64,000 bases of DNA, taken from NCBI GenBank assembly GCA_950097015.1, contig CATNEN010000033.1:186001-250000 (forward strand), in the 5' to 3' direction. The stretch is from Macrostomum hystrix. Its lineage: Eukaryota > Platyhelminthes > Macrostomidae. The notes beneath the pieces were generated by a model that was given only the letters and a program-made list of their open reading frames with translations, made no database searches and was not told the origin of the DNA. How positions within the stretch are numbered: position 1 is the stretch's first letter; every line of letters begins with the position of its first letter. Shown piece after piece: positions 11,646 to 23,605 of the stretch. A program made the translations under genes and the position numbers.

Positions 11646-12213
11646 TACAAACGTAGCTGGAACAGAGCCTAGAACCGTAGCTGGAGCAGTACCTAGAACC
11701 GTAGCTGGAGCAGTACCTAGAAAAGTAGCTGGAGCAGTACCTAGAGCCGTAGCTGAAGCAGTACCTAGAACCGTAGCTGGAGCAGTACCTAGAACCGTAG
11801 CTGGAGCAGTACCTAGAGCCGTAGCTGAAGCAGTACCTAGAACCGTAGCTGGAGCAGTACCTAGAACCGTAGCTGGAGCAGTACCTAGAACCGTAGCTGG
11901 AGCAGTACCTAGAACCGTAGCTGGAGCAGTACCTAGAACCGTAGCTGGACCAGTACCTAGAACCGTAGCTGGAGCAGTACCTAGAACCGTAGCTGGAGCA
12001 GTACCTAGAACCGTAGCTGGAGCAGTACCTAGAACCGTAGCTGGACCAGTACCTAGAACCGTAGCTGGAGCAGTACCTAGAACCGTAGCTGGAGCAGTAC
12101 CTAGAACCGTAGCTGGAGCAGTACCTAGAACCGTAGCTGGAGCAGTACCTAGAACCGTAGCTGGAGCAGTACCTAGAACCGTAGCTGGAGCAGTACCTAG
12201 AGCCGTAGCTGGA
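11646..12213. repeat. 24-bp minisatellite
   Basis: About 23 copies of cctagaaccgtagctggagc plus agta. Variants include gagccgtagctgaagc, agaaaag and ggacca. The period is divisible by three, so long Gly-Thr-Ala-Pro type frames appear that have no other coding support. Confidence 0.93.
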
Positions 12214-12626
12214 TAGTCCATAATCATAGAACTGATAGCGATTGTTGATGCATTGTTTGTTAATGAAATAGTACATTGGATATTGTGTTTTAATGGCTTC
12301 CAACAGAGCAAAATACGAGTATGAGCGCGAAAAAGTTTTTCTTCGCAAGACAGGCTTCTTTCTATGCCTGTCTCAGGTCCATTTCAAGTACAGCTTAAAG
12401 AATATCGTCGCTCATATGTAATTAAATTATAATGTAATTCGACTTAAAGGGTCAAAAGCTAGTATTCAGTATTTAACAGAAGAAAAAAATGTGGCAATTT
12501 TAAGTGCTGGAGATAGAAGGAGAAGCTTTTCGTAGAAGCTCTAAGTCACTGTCGGAGTTCAAAGTCTATGTGGCAGGAACCCGGGCTTGCTGCTCTGGAT
12601 TTGAAGCTAGTTGCAGACTTCACAGT

Positions 12627-15600
12627 TCACCAGACTTCGCCGCCCTGGAAGAATATGTGTACTGATTCTGGTTGTTGATTCTGCAACGATTCTAGCAAAG
12701 CTAACATAAAACTCTTTGGCTACGTCTTCTGCTGCGATTCCAGCTACGAGTCCTTCGATTTCAGCTACGAGTCCCTCGATTCCAGCTACGAGTCCTTCGA
12801 TTCCAGCTACGAGTCCTTCGATTCCAGCTACGAGTCCTTCGATTCCAGCTACGAGTCCCTCGATTCCAGCTACGAGTCCCTCGATTCCAGCTACGAGTCC
12901 TTCGATTCCAGCTACGAGTCCTTCGATTCCAGCTACGAGTCCTTCGATTCCAGCAACGAGTCCCTCGATTCCAGCTACGAGTCCCTCGATTCCAGCTACG
13001 AGTCATTCGATTCCAGCTACGAGTCATTTCATTATTTTTACTACTCCTGCTTCGATTCTAGCTTCGATTCCTGTTTAGATTTGTACTAAGATTCTCTCTG
13101 TTGCCTCCAACAGCAATCTAGTTTTTTGCAACGAGTATATAATACATTTAGCTACTGCTTTAGGGTCATAGCTTGAAATTTTGCTTGTCCTACCTGCAGT
13201 TCCTGGGTGAATGTCCTGCAAATAAAAATACAAACATCGTATTACGCTGGTGCTATAGTAATTCGCGAAGCTTGTCTACTAGAAATAAAAAAGGATAAAT
13301 TAAGAAGGTTGCGCACTCACGCGAATATACTGCGCCCCCTGCGTCCACAGTAGCGCGCTAGTTTGTACCGTTCAATGTCACTCAGTGGCGCTTGAAGATT
13401 CTGTTAATGCGGAATGGGAAAATGTCAAGCAGCAGAAGCAGTGTCAGCAAAGATCACATTACCAACCTGCAGCCCGGCAATGAAGCCATTGATGCCGCCG
13501 CTGACAGTGGGAGACGACTCCGCAACACCGTCTTCTCCGCTGTCGCCACCACCAGCGGCGAACAATCCTCGCAACTCCTCCAGCCCGATGCGCAGCGCCT
13601 TGACATGCTCGAAGGTCCGCTCAACCAGCTGGTGCCGCCGATTGTTAAAACTTGTCTGGCCCTGCCGGACGCCGTCTGGAGCGGCCACGCAGCCGTAGGT
13701 GACGCGCAGGAGCCGGTCTGCTTGAAGACGCGCCAGGCTGGTCAGGAATTCCGGCGGGACGGAGATGCCGCTCAGGTCGACGTCCTTGATGCCGTGACCG
13801 GTGGGCACGGAGCCCTTTAGGAACGGCTCTAGAAGGGCCGTAGTGTCCTTCGACTCGATGGGGTTGTAGCCGAGCTGAGGAGAAAGATTTCGGTTTTTAT
13901 AATACTATTGATCGATACGCAGCAGACTGTACTCGGCTGAAGTCCGATTCGATCTCAATGAAACCTTCGATTATTATGATTGCTACTGCTAGTAGTGTCA
14001 AAGAATACTCACTTTACTATACGGAAAAGACACGACGTTAATTAGGACGTCAAAAAATACAATCGAGATTTTGTTTTGTGCAACCAACGATATCTAAAAA
14101 TTCATACAGAAATCAAGAACATTGTGCTTCCAAATCATGCTCACATCCAGAGTAGTGAGGCTGGAGTTCTGCTGTAGTGTCTGCACAATGGCCAGCGCCG
14201 ATCTGCCGGATATCCGGTTGTGACGAAGGCGCAGCTTCTCTAGCACGAAATTCTTGCGAAGAGCGGCGGCCACGCCTTGGCAGGAGCGGTCGCTGAAGCC
14301 GTTCCAAGACAGATCCAGCTCCTTCAGGCCGTTGTTCGACTGTTGAGGGCGGTTGAGTTGTCAAAACAAAACATTGTTAAGCGAAAAGGACTGTCGGCTG
14401 GCTACTCTGTCCAACTCTGAGAACAATAGCCATGAATTCAAATCGAGTGGAGTCGATATTGAGTTCAGATTGCAGATAGTAAGCTTGTTTGTTGATGTGC
14501 GAGTTATGTATCATGATCATGTCCGAGCTAGAATCCACAATGAAAAAAATAAGTTACGTAAGAGTAGGTGCACCGAACTCTAAAGGCTCGTTCACAGTGC
14601 AACTAAAAAGCTCCTTTTTCAAACGTACGGTCATTATAGAGAATGTACAATCGTGTAGCCTAGCCTCGTATGATGGCAGCTTGAACTGAGTGGTCATTGC
14701 TACGAGTTAGGAAAGTTGTCAGACCATTCTACTACCTAATTTATTTAAACCTTAGAAAGTTTTTTTGAAGGTTCTCGATCAAACTTGAACATTCTGGTCT
14801 CATTCGAATAAACACAAAAAAGGATTTACAACAACCGACAGTTAACTGATCTTATCAACGATAAATAATTAATAAGGTAAGATGACTGTTCTCACTGCAA
14901 AATGTAGATTCGACTCACATAGACTCCCCTGGCGAGGCTGTTGGCACCTTCTTCTCGAATCCGGTTCCAGCTGAGGTCCAAGACTTCCAGTGTATCGTTG
15001 TAGCCTGATAAAGCCAAAAGAGGAAAAGGAAAAGCTAATGCGAGTATTATTAAACTAAAAACAACTTCCTAAATTCAGTCAGTTTGTGCATTTGTCTGTC
15101 TGCTTTAGTTTCCGTTTTTAGGAAAATTTTCGCAAAAATAAGCATTGACAAGAGTTGAGTGAAAATGTCTGCAAATCGTCCAAAAGCGTTCACAAAGCAT
15201 CCAAAAAAGCGTCCACAAAGAATCCACAAAACGTCCACAAAGAATCCACAAAACGTCCACAAAGAATCCACAAAACGTCCACAAAGCATCTACAAAACGT
15301 CCACAAAGAATCCACAAAACGTCCACAAAGAATCCACAAAACGTCCACAAAGCATCTACAAAGCGTCCACAAAGAATCGACAAAACGTCCACAAAGTATC
15401 TAAAAATCGTCCACAAAGAATCCATAAAACGTCCACAAAGAATCGACAGAACGTCCACAAAGTATCTACAAAGCGTCCACAAAGAATCGACAGAACGTCC
15501 ACAAAGTATCTAAAAAGCGTCCACAAAGAATCCATAAAACGTCCACAAAGAATCGACAGAACGTCCACAAAGCATCTACAAAGCGTCAACAAAGAATCCA

Positions 15601-18600
15601 TAAAACGTCCACAAAGAATCCACAAAACGTCCACAAAGCATCTACAAAACGTCCACAAAGAATCCACAAAACGTCCACAAAGCATCTACAAAGCGTCCAC
15701 AAAGAATCGACAAAACGTCCACAAAGTATCTAAAAATCGTCCACAAAGAATCCATAAAACGTCCACAAAGAATCGACAGAACGTCCACAAAGTATCTACA
15801 AAGCGTCCACAAAGAATCGACAGAACGTCCACAAAGTATCTAAAAAGCGTCCACAAAGAATCCATAAAACGTCCACAAAGAATCGACAGAACGTCCACAA
15901 AGCATCTACAAAGCGTCAACAAAGAATCCATAAAACGTCCACAAAGAATCGACAAAACGTCCACAAAGTATCTACAAAACGTCCACAAAGCATCCAAAAA
16001 AGCGTCCACAAAGAATCGACAAAACGTCTACAAAGCATCTACAAAGCGTCCACAAAGAATCGACAAAACGTCCACAAAGTATCTAAAAAGCGTCTACAAA
16101 GAATCCATAAAACGTCCACAAAGAATCGACAGAACGTCCACAAAGTATCTACAAAGCTTCCACAAAGAATCCATAAAACATCCACAAAGAATCGAAAAAA
16201 CGTCCACAAAGAATCCACAAAACGTTCAAAAAGCGCCCTTAAAACGTCCACAAAGCATCCAAAAAAGCGTCCACAAAGAATCGACAAAACGTCCACAAAG
16301 TATCTAAAAATCGTCCACAAAGAATCCATAAAACGTCCACAAAGCATCTACAAAACGTCCACAAAGTATCTAAAAATCGTCCACAAAGAATCTACAAAAT
16401 GTCCACAAAGCATCTACAAAGCGTCCACAAAGAATCGACAAAACGTCCACAAAGTATCTAAAAAGCGTCCACAAAGAATCCACAAAACGTCCACAAAGAA
16501 TCGACAAAACGTCCACAAATTATCTACAAAGCGTCAACAAAGAATCCACAAAAATCCACAAAAGTCCAAAAAGCGACCTTAAAACGTCCGCAAAGCATCC
16601 AAAAAACGTCCAAAAAGTATCCATAAAACGTCCACCAAGCATCCTCAAAAACGTCTACAAAGAATCCATAAAAAGTCCTCAAAGCATCCTTAAAAGCGTC
16701 CAAAAAGTCCTTAGAACGTCCACAAAGCATCCATAAAAGCATTAACAAAGCATCTCGAAAAAGGCCCACATTAAAGGGCGTCTACAAAATACAGCGTCGC
16801 AAACCCAGGTAACAAAACTCAAAATAAAATATTATTTTTTTCTCACCCAAAGCTGACTCCATGCAGCCGTCGTTGCATTCGATGGCATTTTTCGATAAGT
16901 TCAACTGCTTCAGATGAATATTGTTCTGCGTTTTAATAGAAATGGAATCTTCAGGTAAATTTTGTATTTAAAGATTTGTTGCTTTTTCTGTCCGTTGCGT
17001 CAGAACTTAAGAAGAACTACTAACAGAAGCAGAATCTCGCTGAAATTTACCTCGAGCAGTTTACAAACAAACGCTGCCTCCCTGTCTGTGATTGAGTTCT
17101 GTGACAGATCCAGTTTCACTAGGCTACTGTTGTCCAACAGTGCTGAGCACAGTCCAGCAAGACCGCGTTCTCCCAGGCCGTTTGAGGACAGGTCCTGCGA
17201 GATAAACAAATCTACCTTCAATATTTTCGTTTATTTGGCCTCGCAGAGGAATTCTGGGACAGCCTAAGAGTTTGGTTCCAAGACTTAATTCCATTCTAAT
17301 TGATTATAGTTCCATCGCATCTAGCGGAATTAGATTGTAGACATTGCTAATGTTTTCTCAATGCGTTAATAAAATTTTATTTTAATTGATACCAGTTCAG
17401 ATAGACTATATCCAATTTTAATTCGCTGTAGGTTGGTTCCACTGCATCGGGTTTGGTTCCATTGCATCGGGTTTGGTTCCATCGTATCAGGTTTGGTTCC
17501 ATCGTATCGAGTTTGGTTCCATCGTATCGGGTTTGGTTCCATCGAATCAGGTTTGGTTCCATCGTATCGAGTTTGGTTCCATCGTATCGGGTTTGGTTCC
17601 ATCGAATCGGGTTTGGTTCCATCGTATCGGGTTTGGGTCCATCGTATCGGGTTTGCTTCCATTGTATCGGGTTAGGTTCTATTCTATTCGATTTGGTTCC
17701 ATTGTATTGGAATTGCTTCCATTGTATCTGGTTTGGTTCCATTGTATCGGGTTAGGTTCTATTCTATTCGATTTGGTTCCATTGTATTGGAATTGCTTCC
17801 ATTGTATCTGGTTTTGTTCCATTGTATCGGGTTTGGTTACATTGTATCGGGTTTGGTTACATTGTATCGGGTTTGGTACTATTGTACCTGGTTTTAGTTC
17901 CATTGTATCTGGTTTGGTTCCATTGTATCGGGTTTGGTTACATTGTATCGGGTTTGGTAGCCGTCCTAAACCCACCAGCTCGCGAAGCCGCTTGGCGGTG
18001 TTGACCATGTCGCACAGCGCTAGCAGGCCGTCATCGAGGATATTGTTCTCCGGTATGCGGATGCTGCTAATCAGCTCGCTGTTCTGCAATCGAGGGTCAG
18101 AGTCGGAATTTTGTGAGATTGGAACGAAACCAACAGGGCCTAGCCATGGAAACGCGAGCGACTCACTCTGAGGCTCGCTGCCACCGCCCTGGTGCCCTGC
18201 GGCCCCAGAGGCCGGCCCCGCATGTGCAGCCGGTCGCGGCCGAAGCTACGCTTGACGGTGGAGGCGGGCACTACGCCGAATCGGCGGCAGGACGCCTCGT
18301 AGTGCCGACGCAGGACGTCCTGGGCGTCTTTGGATTCGGGCTCCTGGCCGTCTGGAAAATCAGGGGCGCTTTCTGTACTAACTAGTTTTGGTGAGCTGAG
18401 ATTGATGAGATTTTTAAAGGATCTATCTAGTTTGAATCTCTTCCCAAAACTTTTAGTTATTAAAACTTAGACTCTGTTTGATCAGATTCCTCTGTTTAGT
18501 TAGATTCCTCTGTTTAGTCAGATTCCTCTGTTTAGTTAGATTCCTCTGTTTGGTCAGATTCCTCTGTTTGGTCAGATTCCTCTGTTTAGTTAGATTCCTC

Positions 18601-20178
18601 TGTTTGGTCAGATTACTCTGTTTGGTCAGATTCCTCTGTTTGGTAAGATTCCTCTGTTTGGTAAGATTCCTCTGTTTGGTAAGATTCCTCTGTTTGGTAA
18701 GATTCCTCTGTTTGATCAGATTCCTCTGTTTGGTAAGATTCCTCTGTTTGGTCAGATTCCTCTGTTTAGTTAGATTCCTTTGTTTAGTCAGATTCCTCTG
18801 TTTAGTTAGATTCCTTTGTTTAGTCAGATTCCTCTGTTTAGTTAGATTCCTCTGTTTAGTTAGATTCCTCTGTTTAGTTAGATTCCTCTGTTTAGTAAGA
18901 TTCCTCTGTTTAGTTAGATTCCTCTGTTTGGTCAGATTCCTCTGTTTGGTAAGATTCCTCTGTTTGATCAGATTCCTCTGTTTGGTAAGATTCCTCTGTT
19001 TGGTCAGATTCCTCTGTTTAGTTAGATTCCTTTGTTTAGTCAGATTCCTCTGTTTAGTTAGATTCCTCTGTTTAGTAAGATTCCTTTGTTTAGTTAGATT
19101 CCTCTGTTTGGTAAGATTCCTCTGTTTGATCAGATTCCTCTGTTTGGTAAGATTCCTCTGTTTGGTCAGATTCCTCTGTTTGGTTAGATTCCTTTGTTTA
19201 GTCAGATTCCTCTGTTTAGTTAGATTCCTCTGTTTGGTCAGATTCCTCTGTTTGGTCAGATTCATCTGTTTAGTTAGATTCCTCTGTTTGGTCAGATTCC
19301 TCTGTTCGGTCAGATTCCTCTGTTTGGTAAGATTCCTCTGTTTGGTCAGATTCCTCTGTTTAGTTAGATTCCTCTGTTTGGTCAGATTCCTCTGTTTGGT
19401 AAGATTCCTCTGTTTAGTTAGATTCCTCTGTTTGGTCAGATTCCTCTGTTTGGTCAGATTCCTCTGTTTAGTTAGATTCCTTTGTTTAGTCAGATTCCTC
19501 TGTTTGGTCAGATTCCTCTGTTTAGTTAGATTCCTCTGTTTGGTCAGATTCCTCTGTTTGGTAAGATTCCTCTGTTTGTTAAGATTCCTCTATTTGGTAA
19601 GATTCCTCTGTTTAGTTAGATTCCTCTGTTTGGTAAGATTCCTCTGTTTGGTAAGATTCCTCTGGTTGGTAAGATTCCTCTGTTTGGTAAGATTCCTCTG
19701 TTTGATCAGATTCCTCTGTTTGGTAAGATTCCTCTGTTTGGTCAGATTCCTCTGTTTAGTTAGATTCCTCTGTTTGGTCAGATTCCTCTGTTTAGTTAGA
19801 TTCCTCTGTTGGTAAGATTCCTCTGTTTGGTCAGATTCCTCTGTTGGTCTCACCGTCCTCCAAGATGTTGTAGCCGGTGAAGGTGAACTCGCGGAGCAGC
19901 ATTGACGGATCCCGCATCATCGGCGGCAGCCGGGACGGTGGTCGCTGCTGCGGTGTCGGCCGGCCCAGGTTGGTGCGATCCTGGCTGCGCCTCGGGTGGC
20001 CCGTAATGGGCAGGCTGACTGGCAGCGGAGGCCCCGCCGACCCGCCGCTGCTGCTGCCCTGCCGCGGTCCGAGGCCGTCAAGTCCGCGGTTGCCTGGACC
20101 GACAACAAACACGCGCTGCTGCTGCTGTTGCTTATCCTTCTGCCGATGGCCTGCGGCAGACATTGTGAGAAGTAGCAA
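12627..20178 (-). CDS. LRRC74A/B-like leucine-rich-repeat protein
   Basis: Exons deduced on the minus strand, all with GT-AG and consistent phase: 20178-19854, 18351-18167, 18083-17976, 17194-17051, 16925-16847, 15004-14919, 14339-14145, 13874-13467, 13400-13321 and 13215-13194, with a tentative terminal exon 12680-12627 ending in tga. The N-terminal part is Gln/Pro/Arg-rich. Exon 2 has YEASCRRFGVVPAS and LGPQGTRAVAASL, the signature start of LRRC74A/B. Exons 3-8 give RNase-inhibitor-type repeats (LKQLNLSKN, LEVLDLSWNRI, LKELDLSWNGFSD), then the LSGISVPPEF segment seen near the LRRC74 C-terminus. The total is about 545-560 aa, versus roughly 490 in vertebrates. The family has no firmly established role; repeats of this type form protein-binding horseshoes. 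The 3' exons after 13321 are the least certain. Confidence 0.82.
12716..13030. repeat. 21-bp minisatellite
   Basis: About 15 copies of gattccagctacgagtcctt plus c, with c/t and atttcg variants. It lies between the last well-supported LRRC74 exon (13194) and the tentative terminal exon. Confidence 0.93.
15180..16760. repeat. 22-bp minisatellite with internal duplications in LRRC74 intron
   Basis: About 70 copies of the cgtccacaaagaatccacaa plus aa family, alternating with cgtccacaaagcatctacaa forms. A block of about 15 units starting near 15375 is repeated almost unchanged from about 15705, so segments of the array were duplicated as a whole. Units become more divergent after 16550. Confidence 0.93.
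17425..17960. repeat. 20-bp minisatellite in LRRC74 intron 3
   Basis: About 26 copies of gggtttggttccatcgtatc with many point variants. On the gene strand the array begins about 15 nt after the donor gtgggt at 17975. Confidence 0.92.
18475..19853. repeat. 18-bp minisatellite filling LRRC74 intron 1
   Basis: About 76 copies of ttcctctgtttggtcaga and close variants (tagttaga, ggtaaga, gatcaga). On the gene strand it begins within about 6 nt of the donor gtgag at 19853. The long CLVRFL-type open frame is a consequence of the 18-bp period. Confidence 0.94.
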
Positions 20179-20870
20179 AAGGGATTTTGATCCCTTCAGC
20201 TACAGCCTTCTGCTAATTTGGGATTCTTGTCAGTTCGGCATGCAATAAAAAAATGTGGCGACTCTCCAGTTGCTAAGGCGGCCCGGGCATTGTCTCCGGT
20301 AAAGTTCTGCTTTAACGTCCGCTTTTCACTGCTTCTTCTTTGCCTGTGCCCTGCGTGTTTCCTTCTCCGAGAACGGAGTGAGTGAGGCCAGCTCAGCACG
20401 GAGGCCGCCGAGGAAGAGACGGGAGGGATGCAGGAATTTTAGCGACGACCTGAAAACAGAGGACAGCTCCCATTTTCCCTCCTGGAAGTTGCCTCGCTGT
20501 TTTGGTGACTTTGAGTAGCGGGAGGGGGCTGGGGTAGGTTATTTAGGTGTGGGCGCCAACAGTTCTTTCCCTCCAGTCACTGCCTAGCAACAGCCCAAGC
20601 CAATCTCCCAGCTGGCCTGGCTGCCTAACATTTTATCAAGCTCAGATGTGTTAGCCATGGCCAGAATGTCTATTTGTCTGACTTATAGCAGCCCCACTCA
20701 ACAAGCACCCCACAATATCCCATTACAATGATGAAATTTCAAATACAGAAAGACTTCATCATTTTGTGAATGAATGTGTGAGTCTGAGGAGCTAATTGCA
20801 TGCCTTAAATGGAATGAATTGCACATTTCTTTCCTTTAGCTGCTGCTGATTTTGCTACTTGCAGCAAGGC
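20179..20870. other. GC-rich region upstream of LRRC74-like gene
   Basis: A probable promoter and 5' region. No coding exon or RNA gene is recognised. Confidence 0.4.
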
Positions 20871-20879
20871 CACATTCAT

Positions 20880-21385
20880 TTAGTGAGATTCTTAGTCAGA
20901 TTCCACTGCTTAGTCTGATTCTTAGTCAGATTCCACTGCTTAGTCAGATTCCACTGCTTAGTCAGATTCCACTGCTTAGTCAGATTCCACTGCTTAGTCA
21001 GATTCCACTGCTTAGTCAGATTCCTCTATTGGGTCAGATTCCTGTTTGGTCAGTTTCCTCTGTTTGGTCAGTTTCCTCTGTTTGGTCAGTTTCCTCTGTT
21101 TGGTCAGTTTCCTGTTTGGTCAGATTCCTCTGTTTAGTCAGATTCCTCTATTGGGTCAGATTCCTGTTTGGTCAGTTTCCTCTGTTTGGTCAGTTTCCTC
21201 TGTTTGGTCAGTTTCCTCTGTTTGGTCAGTTTCCTCTGTTTGGTCAGTTTCCTGTTTGGTCAGATTCCTCTGTTTAGTCAGATTCCTCTGTTTAGTCAGA
21301 TTCCTCTGTTTAGTCAGATTCCTTTGTTTGGTCAGATTCCTCTGTTTAATCAGATTCCCGTTTGGTCAGATTCCTATCTTTCGTC
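20880..21385. repeat. Minisatellite related to the LRRC74 intron-1 array
   Basis: Two sub-blocks. The first uses tagtcagattccactgct and the second uses tttggtcagtttcctctg/tagtcagattcctctg. Both share the tcagattcc core and 17-18 bp period of the intronic array 1 kb away, but this copy lies outside the gene. Confidence 0.9.
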
Positions 21386-22230
21386 GATTCCTCTATTCGT
21401 TAGATATGTTGAAAAGATGCCCAAAACGTATTAAAGTATGGGAAAACTTTGGTTTGTATTCATTCATGGATATCTTTTATTCATGCGGGTATTTTGGTTT
21501 GTGATGAGAAACCGTCTTCTTTAATGCAGCTGCTCAAAACATGTTGAACTTAAGTCTGCTAAAATCTGGAAATTTTTTTGTAAATAATTTTATTTTGAGT
21601 TTAAGATCGGCAAAAACAGATGTACTCGTACTTCATCTTTTAACTTTCTACTTCAAGTAGAGTAGAACGCAAGAAACATCTCCTCGTAAATTGATCGGTT
21701 TTCTATAACATCAAATCGATCTTACTCTGCTACTGAGCGACTTGTCAGTTTATGGCACCTGTCACAAAACTGTCACTTTTAACGTTCAACCAGGCAACTA
21801 TTCGCATTCGGGTTTTTAGGGAAATGAGCGGAGAGGATTACAATCCAGCTCGACTGTTTCTAGTAGAAAAAAAGACTAAAACAGGGCCAAAACAGAAATC
21901 AGCGAGTTAGCGACAGCCCCAGGAGATTGGGTGAATTTCCCCTCCTTCACTCACGCAGCCTCGATGGTAACCATGTGGTTAATATCCAGTCTAGTACTTG
22001 CAGCTAGTTCGCTTGCTTAATGGATCGGCACAATGACACACTTGGCTTGGCCAGTGAGAGGGGTCACACTGAGACAGAAAAAACTGGCTTTTCGGCGGTC
22101 AAACACAGGCGGGGAGTTGGTGTGTACAAGATGAGGTGGGTGATAGAAACTGGATACATCTGAAATTGCCTCGGGATAAATATTGATGCCTGATGGCTGT
22201 ATTGAGAGAGGCAGATAAGTCTGAGATCGA
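21386..22230. other. Unassigned spacer
   Basis: No recognisable gene. A possible short minus-strand exon (ATG at about 21977, donor gtgagtg at about 21957) is too short to support. Confidence 0.35.
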
Positions 22231-22254
22231 GATTGAAATTGAGATTGAGCAGAG

Positions 22255-23605
22255 GTTGGGACTAGATGGATAGGCTGAGAGATAGAGATGGATAGACTGA
22301 GATGGATAGAGATGGATAGACTGAGATGGATAGACTGAGATGGATAGACTGAGAGATAGAGATGGATAGACTGATAGAGATAGGGATGGATAGACTGAGA
22401 GATAGAGATGGATAGACTGAGAGATAGAGATGGATAGACTGAGAGATAGAGATGGATAGACTGAGAGATAGAGATGGATAGACTGAGAGAGATAGAGATG
22501 GATAGACTGAGAGAGATAGAGATGGATAGACTGAGAGAGATAGAGATGGATAGACTGAGAGAGATAGAGATGGATAGACTGAGAGATAGAGATGGATAGA
22601 CTGAGAGATAGAGATGGATAGACTGAGAGAGATAGAGATGGATAGACTGAGAGATAGAGATGGATAGACTGAGAGAGATAGAGATGGATAGACTGAGAGA
22701 GATAGAGATGGATAGACTGAGTGAGAGATAGAGATGGATAGACTGAGAGAGATAGAGATGGATAGACTGAGAGAGATAGAGATGGATAGACTGAGTGAGA
22801 GATAGAGATGGATAGACTGAGAGAGATAGAGATGGATAGACTGAGAGAGATAGAGATGGATAGACTGAGTGAGAGATAGAGATGGATAGACTGAGAGAGA
22901 TAGAGATGGATAGACTGAGTGAGAGATAGAGATGGATAGACTGAGAGATAGAGATGGATAGACTGAGAGAGATAGAGATGGATAGACTGAGAGATAGAGA
23001 TGGATAGACTGAGAGATAGAGATGGATAGACTGAGAGATAGAGATGGATAGACTGAGAGATAGAGATGGATAGACTGAGAGAGATAGAGATGGATAGACT
23101 GAGAGATAGAGATGGATAGACTGAGAGATAGAGATGGATAGACTGAGAGAGATAGAGATGGATAGACTGAGAGATAGAGATGGATAGACTGAGAGATAGA
23201 GATGGATAGACTGAGAGATAGAGATGGATAGACTGAGAGAGATAGAGATGGATAGACTGAGAGATAGAGATGGATAGACTGAGAGAGATAGAGATGGATA
23301 GACTGAGAGATAGAGATGGATAGACTGAGAGAGATAGAGATGGATAGACTGAGAGATAGAGATGGATAGACTGAGAGAGATAGAGATGGATAGACTGAGA
23401 GAGATAGAGATGGATAGACTGAGAGATAGAGATGGATAGACTGAGAGAGATAGAGATGGATAGACTGAGAGATAGAGATGGATAGACTGAGAGATAGAGA
23501 TGGATAGACTGAGAGAGATAGAGATGGATAGACTGAGAGATAGAGATGGATAGACTGAGAGATAGAGATGGATAGACTGAGAGATAGAGATGGATAGACT
23601 GAGAA
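22255..23605. repeat. 22-28 bp GATGGATAGACTGAGAGATA satellite, left block
   Basis: Units of gatggatagactgagagata plus ga occur in 22, 24 and 26-28 bp forms that differ by added ga or gtga. The block ends abruptly in retrotransposon sequence at about 23606. Confidence 0.94.

Noticed and set aside
11538-12348. 257- and 235-codon repeat proteins
   Set aside because: Both are read from the same 24-bp array in different frames; a real gene would favour one.
18478-19815. 445-codon hydrophobic repeat protein (CLVRFL repeats)
   Set aside because: The 18-bp period keeps the frame open, the minus strand is also open, and the array is LRRC74 intron 1. No non-repeat coding sequence is attached.
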